Positions 17,344 to 26,426 of a stretch of 64,000 nucleotides of DNA are shown here, one piece after another. Source of the stretch: DATBGO01 sp036558005. GTDB taxonomy: Bacteria; Actinomycetota; Actinomycetes; Streptosporangiales; Streptosporangiaceae. The stretch lies in assembly GCA_036558005.1 (NCBI GenBank), contig DATBGO010000026.1, positions 12,025 to 76,024 on the forward strand, written 5' to 3'. Every line of letters begins with the position of its first letter. The stretch's first letter is position 1. The notes under the pieces were generated by a model. It saw only the letters and a program-made list of their open reading frames with translations, was not told the DNA's origin and did not search any database. Position numbers and translations under genes: made by a program.

Positions 17344-18321
17344 ATGGATATCGACGGCCGGCTGTGGCGGTCCTTCACCGTGGTCGCCGAGGAGCTGCAC
17401 TACGGCCGGGCCGCTGACCGCCTGGGTATCACTCAGCCCGCGCTCTCCCGGCAGGTCCGCGGCCTGGAGCGGGCGCTGGGCGTCACCCTGTTCGACCGGA
17501 CGAGCCGGCGGGTCGCTCTCAGCCAGGCCGGCCAGGCGGTGCTCGGCCAGGCGCGGCGGGCCCTCACCGAGTCCGACCGCGCGATCAGGCTGGCCCGGCT
17601 CGCCGCTCACGGCGAGTGCGGCGAACTCGCCATCGCCGCCCTGCCGGCCGTCGCGCTCAGCCTGCTGCCCGCGATCATCCGGGCCTACCGGGACACCCAT
17701 CCGTCGACTGACGTCACTATCAGCGAAAGCTTCGACGACGAGCAGCTTGCCGCGCTCGCCGCCAGGCGGATCGACGCCGGATTCCTGCGCGCCGCCGAGG
17801 CGCCGCCGGGAATCCGCCTGCAGACCCTGCTCACCGAGCCCGTCGTGGCGGTCCTGCCCTCCGGCCACCGGCTCGCCCGGCACAGCCAGCTCGCCCTGTC
17901 CGAGCTAGCCGGCGAGCCCTTCGTGTTCTTCCCGCGGCACCGCTCCGTGCTCGCCTACGACGAGTTCATCGCCTCCTGCCGCGCGGCGGGGTTCAGCCCC
18001 GCGATCGTGCAGGAAGCCAGCGGCATCTCCGCGCTTGGCCTGGTCGCGGCGGGCCTCGGGGTGAGCGTCCTGGCCGCGTCCTACCAGGCGCTATCAGTGT
18101 CCGGTGTCCGGTTCGTGCCCGTCGCCGGCCACCAGCTCGCACTCCAGGCCGGGTGGGCGGCAGACAACACCAACACCGCCCTGCCCGGATTCCTGGACAC
18201 CGCCCGCCGCACAGCGGCCCAGGCCATCGATCCAGCTCCCCCCGGCCATCCCTGCCCGGCTCCGGAGGTCAGGCCACCGGCACCAGCGGCCCGCGGCCCG
18301 GGGAATGCCGTAGGTCCTTGA
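17344..18321 (+). CDS. LysR-family transcriptional regulator
   Basis: 325 residues. The N-terminal winged HTH is textbook: FTVVAEELHYGRAADRLGIT, QPALSRQVRGLERALGVTLF and DRTSRRVALSQAGQ (residues 12-70). A periplasmic-binding-like ligand domain follows to about residue 290, then a Pro-rich tail. It is likely leaderless and autoregulated through the box at 17314-17334, and probably controls the divergent cupin gene. No ribosome-binding site is present before the ATG, consistent with a leaderless start. Confidence 0.94.
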   Translation: MDIDGRLWRSFTVVAEELHYGRAADRLGITQPALSRQVRGLERALGVTLFDRTSRRVALSQAGQAVLGQARRALTESDRAIRLARLAAHGECGELAIAALPAVALSLLPAIIRAYRDTHPSTDVTISESFDDEQLAALAARRIDAGFLRAAEAPPGIRLQTLLTEPVVAVLPSGHRLARHSQLALSELAGEPFVFFPRHRSVLAYDEFIASCRAAGFSPAIVQEASGISALGLVAAGLGVSVLAASYQALSVSGVRFVPVAGHQLALQAGWAADNTNTALPGFLDTARRTAAQAIDPAPPGHPCPAPEVRPPAPAARGPGNAVGP

Positions 18322-18463
18322 GCCGCTTCCGGCCGGCCGGCTCGCGGCGTCACGGCCAGCCCCGTTGTGCACGGATGGGCAAGGACCGTGCGCGGTGTGA
18401 GGAGAGCGCTCCCTCGTGGCCCGGCCAGGCTGGCACGAAGGCAGGCGAGAACTGGAGGTGCAA

Positions 18464-20071
18464 GTGCCGGACTACATCATCATCGGCGCCGGCAGCGCGG
18501 GCAGCGTGGTCGCCGCCCGGCTGAGCGAGGACCCGTCCGCCCGCATCCTGGTGCTCGAGGCCGGGCCGTCTGATGATCTCCCGGAGATCGCCATGCCCGC
18601 CGCCGCCCCGGCGCTGTGGGCCGGGCCGCTGGCCTGGGACCACGTGACAGTCCCGCAACGACATGCGGCTCAGCGGGCCGTTCCCTGGCCGAGCGGGCGC
18701 ACCCTGGGAGGCAGCTCGGCGATCAACGGCATGATCTACATCCGGGGAAACCGGGCCGACTACGACGCCTGGCGTGACGTTTACGGCTGCGCTGGCTGGG
18801 GCTATGCCGACGTGCTGCCCTACTTCCTGCGGGCCGAGGACCAGCAGCGCGGCGAGTCGCCCTACCACGGCACCGGCGGGCCGCTGCGGGTGGAGGACCA
18901 GCGCTACGAGCATCCGCTGAGCCGGGCATGGCTGGCGGCGGCCGCCGCGTCAGGCCTGTCTCGCAACGCAGACTTCAACGGCGCCAGGCAAGAGGGCGTC
19001 GGCCACTATCAGGTGACCCAGCGGGGCGGGCGGCGCTGGTCCGCCGCCGACGCCTACCTGCGCCCTGCCATGCGACGGCCCAACCTGACGGTGGAGACCA
19101 GCGCGCAGGTCAGCCGGCTGATCATGGACGGCGAACGGGTGACCGGGGTGCGGTATGTCCGCGACGGGGCGGTGCGCGAGGCGAGCGCGGCACGCGAGGT
19201 CATCGTCGCGTGCGGGGCGGTGAAGGCGCCGCAGCTGCTCATGCTGTCCGGGATCGGGCCTGGCGACCAGTTGCGGGCGCACCGCATCCCCGTACGCGCC
19301 GACTCGCCCGCGGTCGGGTCCGGCCTGCAAGACCACCCGATATGCCTGCCGGGATGGCGAACGCCGTCCGCGCGGAACCTGTGGGAGGAAGCCAACCCGC
19401 AGAACCTGGAGCTGTGGCGGCGGGAGCGGCGCGGGCCGATGGCCTCACTGGGCGCTGAGGCCGGCGGCTTCACCAGCAGCGCTCCTGGCCGGCCCGCGCC
19501 GGATCTGCAGCTCGGCGCCATTCCCGGGCCGCCGCCGCTGCCCGGGCCGGGCACGCCCGCCGAGCGGTCGGTCGGCACGCTCGTCAGCGCCGTCCACGTC
19601 CGCAGCCGGGGCCGGGTGCTGCTGGCCTGCGCCGATCCCGCGGCTGCGCCGCTGGTCGATCCGGCGTACTTCGCGGATGAGGCGGACCTGGATGTGCTGG
19701 TCGCCGGGGTCAGGACGGCCAGGGAGATCGTCGCCTGCGGGCCGCTGGCGGGCATCACCGCGGGCGAGATCACGCCCGGCGAACACGTCGACGACGACGG
19801 GCAGATCCGGGACTGGATCCGCGCCACGGCCAGCTCGATGTTCCACCCGACGGGGACCTGCGCGATGGGTGGCGGACCCGAGGCGGTGTGCGACCCGGAA
19901 CTGCGCGTGCGGGGCGTGACAGGCCTGCGCGTGGTCGACGCGTCCGTGCTGCCCGCCACGCCGCGGGGCAACACCAACGCGCCTGTCATCGCCGTCGCCG
20001 AGCGAGCCGCCGACCTCATCCGAGGCGATACGACCCTGCCCGCCACGGCACCCGGGTACGCGCTGGGCTAG
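18464..20071 (+). CDS. GMC-family FAD oxidoreductase (choline dehydrogenase-like)
   Basis: 535 residues. The FAD-binding Rossmann motif is IIGAGSAGSVVAARLSE at the N terminus, followed by VLEAG. GMC signature 1 is GGSSAINGMIYIRGNRADYD (about residues 85-105). The C-terminal domain has MFHPTGTCAMG with the likely catalytic His, then RVVDASVLPATPRGNTNAPV with the partner Asn. GTG at 18464 follows GGAGGTG by three bases; an upstream in-frame start lacks a ribosome-binding site. It oxidises an alcohol; the substrate is unknown. It converges on the AraC gene, the two stop codons overlapping in CTAG. Confidence 0.93.
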   Translation: MPDYIIIGAGSAGSVVAARLSEDPSARILVLEAGPSDDLPEIAMPAAAPALWAGPLAWDHVTVPQRHAAQRAVPWPSGRTLGGSSAINGMIYIRGNRADYDAWRDVYGCAGWGYADVLPYFLRAEDQQRGESPYHGTGGPLRVEDQRYEHPLSRAWLAAAAASGLSRNADFNGARQEGVGHYQVTQRGGRRWSAADAYLRPAMRRPNLTVETSAQVSRLIMDGERVTGVRYVRDGAVREASAAREVIVACGAVKAPQLLMLSGIGPGDQLRAHRIPVRADSPAVGSGLQDHPICLPGWRTPSARNLWEEANPQNLELWRRERRGPMASLGAEAGGFTSSAPGRPAPDLQLGAIPGPPPLPGPGTPAERSVGTLVSAVHVRSRGRVLLACADPAAAPLVDPAYFADEADLDVLVAGVRTAREIVACGPLAGITAGEITPGEHVDDDGQIRDWIRATASSMFHPTGTCAMGGGPEAVCDPELRVRGVTGLRVVDASVLPATPRGNTNAPVIAVAERAADLIRGDTTLPATAPGYALG

Positions 20072-21039
20072 CCAGGCCGGGCCCGGGTGCACAGCCGCCG
20101 GTACTGCGCGGGCGGGGATCCGTACGCATCCCGGAAGGCCCGGCTGAAATGCGCGGCGTTCGGCAGGCCCCAGCGGGCCGCTATGGCGCTCACCGGCACC
20201 CGGCCCAGCGACCGGTCCAGCAGGTCCCGGCGGCACCGCTCCAGCCTGCGCTCCTTGATCAGCCCGGCAACGCTCGCAGGCTCCCCCTCGAACAGCCGGT
20301 ACAGGTAGCGGAGCGAGACGTGGTGGACGCGGGCTATCACCGTGGGCGAGAGCCCTGGGTCGGCGATCTGGTCCTCGATGAAGGCGCGCACCCGCAGCAC
20401 CAGCGCCCGCTCGCCCACGTCGGGCGGCACCTGGCCGCGGCGGCCGAGCCGGTCGGCGAGCGCCACGGTCAGCAGGTCGAGCGTGGCGGTGCCCACCCGG
20501 GCGCCGGCCGCCGGGTCAAGGCTGCCGGCATGCCGACAGACCTGCCGCGCCGTGCCGGAGAACAAGGCGCCGGGACCGTCGTCACCGGTGAAGCCCACGG
20601 CGGTCAGCCCGGCGACGTCAGCCGCGCGAAGCGCCAGCAGCTTGCGGGGCAGGGCGACCGCCACGACCTGCACCGCCCCGGTATTGGCCCAGCGCGCGGG
20701 GCGGGACAGGTCAACGAAAGCGAAGTCACCGGCGCGCAGGCGGGCCTGACGGCCGTCCTGCTCGACGACGACCTCGCCCCTGGCCACCACGTCAACCTTG
20801 CACAGATCGGCGTCCGTCGCCTGGATGTGGCGCCTCGTCCGGTCCGCGCCGCCGGGCCTGGACGCCGAGAGCTCGCCGACCCGGATGGCGCCCAGATCGG
20901 CTGCGCGCACCTGGTCGGGCAGCTCGTTACCGCCACCCGTCCGCGCCGCCACCGGCCCGATGACAGCCGCCAGGGCGTCGTGGAAGTAATCGCGGCGGGA
21001 GGTGGCGGGAACATCGTCTGAACGCAACACGACAGTCAT
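20068..21039 (-). CDS. AraC-family transcriptional regulator
   Basis: 323 residues. The N-terminal half is an AraC-binding-like sensor domain (DFAFVDLSRPARW). The C-terminal half (about residues 215-320) holds two HTH units: LSPTVIARVHHVSLRYLYRLF and VPVSAIAARWGLPNAAHFSR, ending FRDAYGSPPAQYRR, the classic AraC/XylS signature. The ATG at 21039 lies five bases after GGAGG; a GTG two codons earlier overlaps that site. Its stop overlaps the convergent GMC oxidoreductase stop. It may regulate that enzyme, by proximity only. Confidence 0.93.
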   Translation of the reverse strand: MTVVLRSDDVPATSRRDYFHDALAAVIGPVAARTGGGNELPDQVRAADLGAIRVGELSASRPGGADRTRRHIQATDADLCKVDVVARGEVVVEQDGRQARLRAGDFAFVDLSRPARWANTGAVQVVAVALPRKLLALRAADVAGLTAVGFTGDDGPGALFSGTARQVCRHAGSLDPAAGARVGTATLDLLTVALADRLGRRGQVPPDVGERALVLRVRAFIEDQIADPGLSPTVIARVHHVSLRYLYRLFEGEPASVAGLIKERRLERCRRDLLDRSLGRVPVSAIAARWGLPNAAHFSRAFRDAYGSPPAQYRRLCTRARPG

Positions 21040-21113
21040 GGTCACCTCCTCAGCCTGCTTCGCCCATCATGCGACGAGGGCGGTGCCGGTGGCGAACCGG
21101 TGCTGGCGGCGCG

Positions 21114-21596
21114 TCAGCGGAAGCGGCGTGTGCCCGACTGCCGCCAGATCCAGCGGACGACCTTGCGGGCGACCGCCAGCACGGCCACGAAGATCGCCAG
21201 CCTGCCCGGCCAGGCGAAGCCGAGATGGAAGCCGGCCATGAGCAGCCACAGCACCGCGAGCGCGATCATGATCGGCAGCAGGCGCAGCAGCCGCGGCGCG
21301 GACCGGTAGCGCGGGTACTGACGGTGCGGGCCAGACCAGCCCGCGCCCGGGCCAGCGTGGCCGGGGCGCGGCTGGCCAGGCCCGGGCCGGCCCGGGCCAG
21401 GCTGGGGCGCCGCGGCGTGCGGGAGGTCGCTGCTGACCTGGGCCAGCTGCCGCTCGGTCCGGGCCGCGAAGATGGCGTCGAGCCGCTGATTGAACTCCTC
21501 CAGGGACAGCCTGCCCTGGGCGTAGTGCTCGCGCAGCCGGGTGGCGGCAGCCTCTCGCTCGCTGTCCCCGATCCGCAGGTCTGGTCGTGCCGCCAT
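21114..21596 (-). CDS. DUF1707 membrane protein
   Basis: 160 residues. The DUF1707 domain is at the N terminus: RIGDSEREAAATRLREHYAQ, GRLSLEEFNQRLDAIFAART, LAQVSSDLP. A long Gly/Pro-rich linker (about residues 62-95) follows, then two hydrophobic segments (LLPIMIALAVLWLLMAGF and LAIFVAVLAVARKVV). The ATG at 21596 follows GGAGGAA. DUF1707 is widespread in actinobacteria and its function is unknown. A second DUF1707 gene at 46003 shares an upstream motif with this one. Confidence 0.88.
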   Translation of the reverse strand: MAARPDLRIGDSEREAAATRLREHYAQGRLSLEEFNQRLDAIFAARTERQLAQVSSDLPHAAAPQPGPGRPGPGQPRPGHAGPGAGWSGPHRQYPRYRSAPRLLRLLPIMIALAVLWLLMAGFHLGFAWPGRLAIFVAVLAVARKVVRWIWRQSGTRRFR

Positions 21597-21636
21597 GTGT
21601 TCCTCCGCCTGCCGGTCCCCTGGTGCCGACATCAAG

Positions 21637-21653
21637 AAGATATATCTCGACTT
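21637..21653 (-). promoter_or_regulatory. Shared AAGTCGAGATRTATCTT motif, copy 1
   Basis: On the minus strand this reads AAGTCGAGATATATCTT, containing the palindrome AGATATATCT, 41 bases upstream of the DUF1707 start at 21596. It matches 16 of 17 bases of the motif upstream of the second DUF1707 gene (46659-46675). Likely operator or promoter element; PadR-like regulators use AT-rich sites of this sort. Confidence 0.55.
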
Positions 21654-21704
21654 CCCCGCAGGGCAAGTCAGTCGCCAGGGTAAGTCGCGGGGGCCCGCGG
21701 GTGG

Positions 21705-22229
21705 TCAGTCGCCCAGGTAACTGCTGCCGCCGGTCTCCGGGTCGGTGACGGTCGCCGGGACCGGCAGCGTGCCTGCCCGGGCGAACACCAGCGTCAGGGT
21801 GATGTGGGTGCCGGTTCGCATCGGGCCGGGCCTGGTGACCAGCAGGTGGTAGCTGTCAGGGGTGAGGCGGACCGTGGACCGGGCCGGGATGGCGATGCCG
21901 GGCACGGTGCGCATCAGGTTGCCCGCGCCAGGGGCCGGGCCGCGGAACGTCACAGCGCCGCCCGCGCTGGTGCGCGCGGACACCAGCCGGTCAGCGGGGC
22001 CGTTGTTCTGGATGATCAGGTACGCCTCGGTGGTGCCGGCCGCGGAGGGCTGGTTCAGGTAGACAGTGCTGACCTGGATGGCCGGGGCGGCCGTAGCCCG
22101 CTGGGCGCACCCCGCCAGGGCCGCGGCCAGCACCAGCAGGCAGGCGGCCAGCGCGGCGCGGGCAACGGCCGGCCGGGCAGCCCGGCCGGCTCTGGTCAGC
22201 TGGGCCGCCGGGCGGGGCGTGCGAGGCAT
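21705..22229 (-). CDS. PCu(A)C-like copper chaperone lipoprotein
   Basis: 174 residues. The signal peptide ends in a LAGC lipobox (about residue 41), so it is an exported lipoprotein. The mature region fits the PCu(A)C/DUF461 fold: TEAYLIIQNNGPADRLVSAR, then GNLMRTVPG and LTPDSYHLLV. The usual HxxM-type copper site is only partly visible: Met in NLMR and His in YHLL are candidates. GGAGG lies before the ATG. These proteins deliver copper to secreted oxidases; no oxidase gene is adjacent. Confidence 0.8.
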   Translation of the reverse strand: MPRTPRPAAQLTRAGRAARPAVARAALAACLLVLAAALAGCAQRATAAPAIQVSTVYLNQPSAAGTTEAYLIIQNNGPADRLVSARTSAGGAVTFRGPAPGAGNLMRTVPGIAIPARSTVRLTPDSYHLLVTRPGPMRTGTHITLTLVFARAGTLPVPATVTDPETGGSSYLGD

Positions 22230-22395
22230 GATCGTGTCCTCCGGCGTCTGGGTGCGCTGTCATGCTCTCACGGGGCCCTGGAGAGGGCGCTGGCCGCCCG
22301 CCGCTGGCCGCGGCCGGCCGGGGCGCCGGCCCGGCCAAGGCGCCGGCCCGGTCACGTGCCCGATGGCGGCAGGCTACCGGGCAGGGACGGGCCGG

Positions 22396-23364
22396 TCAGC
22401 GCAGGTCCAGCCGCCAGTCCTGGCCGACCAGGTCATGGCCGAAGCTCTGGTGCGGCTGCGACCCGGCCAGCTGGAAACCGGCCCGCTGGTAGACCCGGCG
22501 GGCGGCGGTGAGCACGTCATTGGTCCATAGCACCAGGCGCCCGTAGCCAGCCGCGCGGGCGAAGGTGACGCACTCGGCCACCAGCTTGCTGCCGATGCCC
22601 AGCCCGCGCGCGGCCGGGTCCACCAGCAGCAGCCGCAGCTGGGCGGTCGACTCATCCTTGCGGACGCACAGCACGCAGCCAGCCGGCTGGCCGGCCACCT
22701 CGGCGATCCAGGCGCGCTCGGCCGCCGGGTCATGCCCGGCCGCGTAGTCGGCCACGATCTGGGCGACCAGCGCCTCGAAGGAGACGTCCCAGCCGTATTC
22801 CGCCGCGTACAGGGCACCGTGCGCCTGCACGATCCAGCCGAGATCCCCCGGGCCAGGCTCCCGCAGCACTGGCGCCCAGGCTGGCCCGTGCGGGTCGCCG
22901 AGAATCTGCCGGATGCAGGTCATCGCGCTGGTCAGCCGCTGCTGGACCGGCTCGCTGCGGGCCGACAGCAGCGCCCTGACCTGTTCGGCGGACCGGTCGT
23001 CGAGCAGCTTGAACGCGGCCCGGCCCGCGCTGGTCAGCCCGGTCACCTGCCGCCGCCCGTCGGCGGCCGACCGGTTCCTGCTGACCAGCCCGTCGGCCTC
23101 GAACCTGGCCAGCAGCCTGCTCAGGTAGCCGGCGTCGATGTTCAGGACCCGGCGCAGCTCGGTCACCGCGCGCTGATCGGCGGCAGCCAGCTCGAAGATC
23201 ACCCGGGCCTCGGTCATCGAGTACGGGGTGTCCAGCAGTCCTTCCCGCAGCAGCCCGAGCAGCCCGGTGTAGAACCGGCTGAACTCGCGGACCGCGGCGA
23301 CCCGGCCGGCCAGCTCCGGGCTGGCCGCCGGATCCAGGACCGCGCCCGGAGAATTCTTTGACAT
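22396..23364 (-). CDS. MarR-GNAT fusion (regulator plus acetyltransferase)
   Basis: 322 residues joining two domains. Residues 1-150 are a MarR winged helix: YSMTEARVIFELAAADQ, AVTELRRVLNIDAGYLSRLL, RNRSAADGRRQVTGLTSAG. Residues 165-322 are a GNAT acetyltransferase, with acetyl-CoA motif LRLLLVDPAARGLGIGSKLV and RRVYQRAGFQL. The ATG at 23364 is supported by TATTCT exactly six bases upstream on the minus strand (leaderless) and by a perfect palindrome over the start. MarR-GNAT fusions are known; what this one acetylates is not. Confidence 0.92.
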   Translation of the reverse strand: MSKNSPGAVLDPAASPELAGRVAAVREFSRFYTGLLGLLREGLLDTPYSMTEARVIFELAAADQRAVTELRRVLNIDAGYLSRLLARFEADGLVSRNRSAADGRRQVTGLTSAGRAAFKLLDDRSAEQVRALLSARSEPVQQRLTSAMTCIRQILGDPHGPAWAPVLREPGPGDLGWIVQAHGALYAAEYGWDVSFEALVAQIVADYAAGHDPAAERAWIAEVAGQPAGCVLCVRKDESTAQLRLLLVDPAARGLGIGSKLVAECVTFARAAGYGRLVLWTNDVLTAARRVYQRAGFQLAGSQPHQSFGHDLVGQDWRLDLR

Positions 23365-23375
23365 AGTCAAAGAAT
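23353..23375 (-). promoter_or_regulatory. Perfect operator palindrome over the MarR-GNAT start and -10
   Basis: ATTCTTTGAC (23353-23362), ATA, GTCAAAGAAT (23366-23375): a perfect 10-3-10 inverted repeat. On the minus strand it covers most of the -10 hexamer TATTCT (23371-23376), the six-base spacer and the ATG at 23364. Binding by the encoded MarR domain would block its own transcription. Confidence 0.75.
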
Positions 23376-23453
23376 ATCGGCACTTCTGCCTGGCGGCCAA
23401 CCGGGCCGGGACGGCGCGGGCCCGATGGCATGCCGCTGGGTGGGGCTGGGTGG

Positions 23454-24998
23454 CTAGCCGCGGTCGATGGCGGTCTGGAGCAAGCCGAGCGGCGGGGAGC
23501 CGAGGCTGAGCAGCGCGGCGTGGAACCGCGGCAGCGAGAAACCGGTGCCCCAGCGCGCCCTGGCCTGCTCGCGGATCCGCAGGATCTCCAGCTTGCCCCA
23601 GGTGTAGCGGCCGTAGCCCGGGTCGAACGTGGCCCGGCGGGCCTCGGCCAGCGCGGCCGGCCCGAGCAGCGCGGTGTCGGCCTCGAATCGCCGCGCCCCC
23701 TCCTCGACCGTCATCCCCGCCGTGTGGATGCCGATCGCGCAGGCCAGCCTGGTGACGCGGAGCAGCGCGGCGAGCCAGACCCCGATCGCGAACCGCGGGT
23801 CGCCGGCCAGGAACCCCTCATCGACGCACATCTCCTCGGCGTAGTGCGCCCAGCCCTCCGAGAACGTGCTCGACATCAGGGTCCGCCGCACCGGCGTAGC
23901 CGCCCGCCGGAGAGCCCGGCCATGGGAGAAGTGCCCGGGCGCGACCTCGTGCACGTTGATGCCCGGCAGGTTGGTCGCGCTGAAGACCTCCAGCCACTCC
24001 TGCTGTTCCTGCTGCGGCCAGGACTTGTCCGGCGGGGTGATGTGGTACCAGGACGGCCCCTCCGGCTCGCCCGGCGCCGCCCAGAACATCATCGCCATGC
24101 CCCACCGCCGGGACTCCGGCGCCAGGCCGACCAGGCACTCGCCGTCGTGGTAGGGGACCAGGTCGTGTTCCCTGGTGAAGTCGATGGCCTGCTGCGTCCC
24201 TATCCTGGCTGCCTCGATCACGCCGTCGGCGTCGGGGTGGTCGCGCTGCAGTTCCGCCACCAGCTCGGCGGGCGGGCGGCCCGGCGCGACCTGGGCGCAG
24301 CTCTCGGCCAGCAGCCCGGCGAGCCGGTCGCGCTCGGCGTCGGCCTGCTCGCTCAGCCTGCCCAGGTCCGCCGGCATCGCCTCGCCGCCGCTCATCAGCG
24401 CGGCCAGCGCGGCCGGGCCCAGCGCGGCATCGGGATCCCCGTCGGCAGCGGCCCGCTCGACATGGGCCACCAGGCGGGCGTGCGCGGCGAGCGCGGCCTG
24501 CGCGTCCTGCTCGCTGGCGCCGCCCCTGATCGCGGCGGGAACCGCGGCGGCCAGGCCCCTGACCACGCCGCTGAGCGCCTTCGCGACCGGCGCGCTGAGC
24601 TGGTCGAGCGACTCGATCGCCGCGTCGGCCAGCCGCGGCCAGGCGGCCAGGTGCCTGGCCCTGGCCCGGTCCCGGTCCGCGGCCGGGGCATACTCCCGGT
24701 CGTAGCAGGCCAGGTCGAGCTCGCTCAGGTGCATCAGCGGGTTGCGGCGGTGCATTTCCAGCTGGCCGTGGGTGACCCGGACGCGCTGCTCGAACGCGGC
24801 CAGGTGCGCCTCGTCGTGCGGGTCGGCGAGCCGATCCCCGGCCGCGGCCGCGGCCTCCATCCTGGCCAGCCCGGCCCGCACGCCGGCCGGGGACAGGTCC
24901 TGGGTAACGCCGTCGTACTCGTGCCGGCCGCCAAGCTCGCGTGCCTCGGCCACGTCGAGATCACACAGAGCCCGGAGCCTGGGGGGCAGGTCATCCAT
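23454..24998 (-). CDS. DUF885 (putative metallopeptidase-like) protein
   Basis: 514 residues matching the DUF885 family. The key motif is NVHEVAPGHFSHG (about residue 345), with His-Glu and a following His as likely metal ligands, and further on FSEGWAHYAEEMC (about residue 380), also typical. The start at 24998 (MDDLPPRLRAL) is chosen because the open frame continues about 190 codons upstream through the DUF4232 gene, where the sequence is only a shadow of that gene. Probable soluble peptidase; substrate unknown. Confidence 0.87.
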   Translation of the reverse strand: MDDLPPRLRALCDLDVAEARELGGRHEYDGVTQDLSPAGVRAGLARMEAAAAAGDRLADPHDEAHLAAFEQRVRVTHGQLEMHRRNPLMHLSELDLACYDREYAPAADRDRARARHLAAWPRLADAAIESLDQLSAPVAKALSGVVRGLAAAVPAAIRGGASEQDAQAALAAHARLVAHVERAAADGDPDAALGPAALAALMSGGEAMPADLGRLSEQADAERDRLAGLLAESCAQVAPGRPPAELVAELQRDHPDADGVIEAARIGTQQAIDFTREHDLVPYHDGECLVGLAPESRRWGMAMMFWAAPGEPEGPSWYHITPPDKSWPQQEQQEWLEVFSATNLPGINVHEVAPGHFSHGRALRRAATPVRRTLMSSTFSEGWAHYAEEMCVDEGFLAGDPRFAIGVWLAALLRVTRLACAIGIHTAGMTVEEGARRFEADTALLGPAALAEARRATFDPGYGRYTWGKLEILRIREQARARWGTGFSLPRFHAALLSLGSPPLGLLQTAIDRG

Positions 24999-25027
24999 GG
25001 CTGGAACGCTATCGGACCACGACGGCC

Positions 25028-25597
25028 TTACTGCGCGGTACCCCGGCGGCCGCGGCCGGGCGCGACCGGCTGCACGGCCAGGACCTGGCCGCCGCGGGGG
25101 ACCCGGGCGCAGGCCAGCAGCGAATGGCGCAGGTAGCTGGCCGACGGCTGGCCCGGCGCGGTGATCAGCAGCCCGGCGGCGGTCACCGGCCGGCACTCGC
25201 GCGGCGGGAAATTGGCAGCCGAGGCGACCCGCAGCCAGGCGTGCGCCATGCCGCCCGGCGCGAGGGTGACCTGGCGCGGCGCGGTCGCGTGATCGGCTGC
25301 GGCGGCGGCCCCGATCTGCGCGCCCGCCGGCCCGCGGGTGAACGTGACCCGCGGGTACCCGGCGAGCTGGCAGCGGCGCGCGGAGGTGTTGGTGAAGTCG
25401 ATGGGGAGGTACAGGCTGCCCGCCGCCGCGCCGGCCGCGGTGACGTCGAGGGTCACCCGCAGCGCCCGGCAGCCGGCCGGGGCCTGGCGGCCGGCCGCCC
25501 CGGGCCGGACCGAGCCGCAGGACGCGACGGCCAGGCTGGCCGCGGTCGCGGCGCAGAGCATGAAAGCAGCAGAACGGCATGCGCTGGCTAACCTCAT
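25028..25597 (-). CDS. DUF4232 lipoprotein 1
   Basis: 189 residues. The signal peptide ends SLAVASC, a plausible lipobox, so it is an exported cell-surface protein. The DUF4232 domain is recognisable by LYLPIDFTNTSARRCQLAGYPRV and the later LAPGGMAHAWLRV. Four Cys in the mature part may form disulfides. Function unknown. A second, divergent copy lies 93 bases upstream on the same strand, so the pair probably arose by tandem duplication. Confidence 0.82.
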   Translation of the reverse strand: MRLASACRSAAFMLCAATAASLAVASCGSVRPGAAGRQAPAGCRALRVTLDVTAAGAAAGSLYLPIDFTNTSARRCQLAGYPRVTFTRGPAGAQIGAAAAADHATAPRQVTLAPGGMAHAWLRVASAANFPPRECRPVTAAGLLITAPGQPSASYLRHSLLACARVPRGGQVLAVQPVAPGRGRRGTAQ

Positions 25598-25690
25598 CTG
25601 CCCGGATCCTCTCCTGGCGGGCGTGAACCAGTCCTGCCCGTTAGGACGCCGCCCGGCCAGCCACGGTTGTGCCGGCCCGGATACTGGCAG

Positions 25691-26344
25691 TTACGAGCCT
25701 TTCGCGCCAGGCTGGACGGTCTGCACCGCCAGGATCGGGGTGGCTTTCGGGCCGCCCGCGCAGGTCCGCCCGAAGAAGCGCGTGTACAGCGCGCTGAACT
25801 GGCCCGGCGGGTAGATCTTCAGCCAGTGCGCGACGGCGACCTTGCACCGGGACGGGGGATAGTTCCCCGCGTCCACGACCTGCAAGGTAGCGTGCCCGGT
25901 CGCGCCGGGCGCGAGCGTGATCAGCTTCGCCGGGCTGCTGGCCCGGGTCGCGGCCGCGCCGATCTGGCTGCCGCCCGTGCCGGTGACGAACGACACACCC
26001 GGGTACCCGAACAGGGTGCAGGCGGCCGACGAGGTGTTGGTCAGGTCGATCGGGAAGTAGCTGCTGCCGGCCGCGGCGTCGCCGGCGCCGATGGCCGCGT
26101 GCAGCACCGAGGTCGAGCAGGGCGGGGGCGCGGCCGAGCCGGCCGGCGGGCTGGCCGGCCCGCTGGCGCCGCCGGGCGGCGGCGTGCTGGCCGGGGCGGA
26201 CGGCCGGACGGTCGCGGTGACCGTGGTGGTCGGTCCCGGCTGGGGCGGCGCGGCGCTGCGGGCGCACCCCGCCGCCAGCACCGTCGCGCAGGTCACGGTT
26301 ACCGCGGCGGCTACCCGCCTGCCCTGGGATGCTGACGGCGTCAT
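25691..26344 (-). CDS. DUF4232 lipoprotein 2
   Basis: 217 residues from the ATG at 26344, which has AGGGGGC just upstream. Lipobox VLAAGC at about residue 25, then a Thr/Pro/Ala-rich stalk (about residues 30-75), then a DUF4232 domain with SYFPIDLTNTSSAACTLFGY and LAPGATGHATLQV, parallel to the neighbouring gene. The end (GPKATPILAVQTVQPG) also matches the neighbour's end. Exported and membrane-anchored; function unknown. Confidence 0.83.
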   Translation of the reverse strand: MTPSASQGRRVAAAVTVTCATVLAAGCARSAAPPQPGPTTTVTATVRPSAPASTPPPGGASGPASPPAGSAAPPPCSTSVLHAAIGAGDAAAGSSYFPIDLTNTSSAACTLFGYPGVSFVTGTGGSQIGAAATRASSPAKLITLAPGATGHATLQVVDAGNYPPSRCKVAVAHWLKIYPPGQFSALYTRFFGRTCAGGPKATPILAVQTVQPGAKGS

Positions 26345-26426
26345 GGCGATGCCCCCTGTCAGGTGTGGCCCGGTCATCCGACCTCTAAGACGCAGCGGGA
26401 CCGCCGCCGGTTGCGGCCGCCGGGCC

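Noticed and set aside
24999..25580. N-terminal extension of the DUF885 frame
   Set aside because: The extra residues are the out-of-frame shadow of the DUF4232 gene; family homology starts at MDDLPPR (24998).
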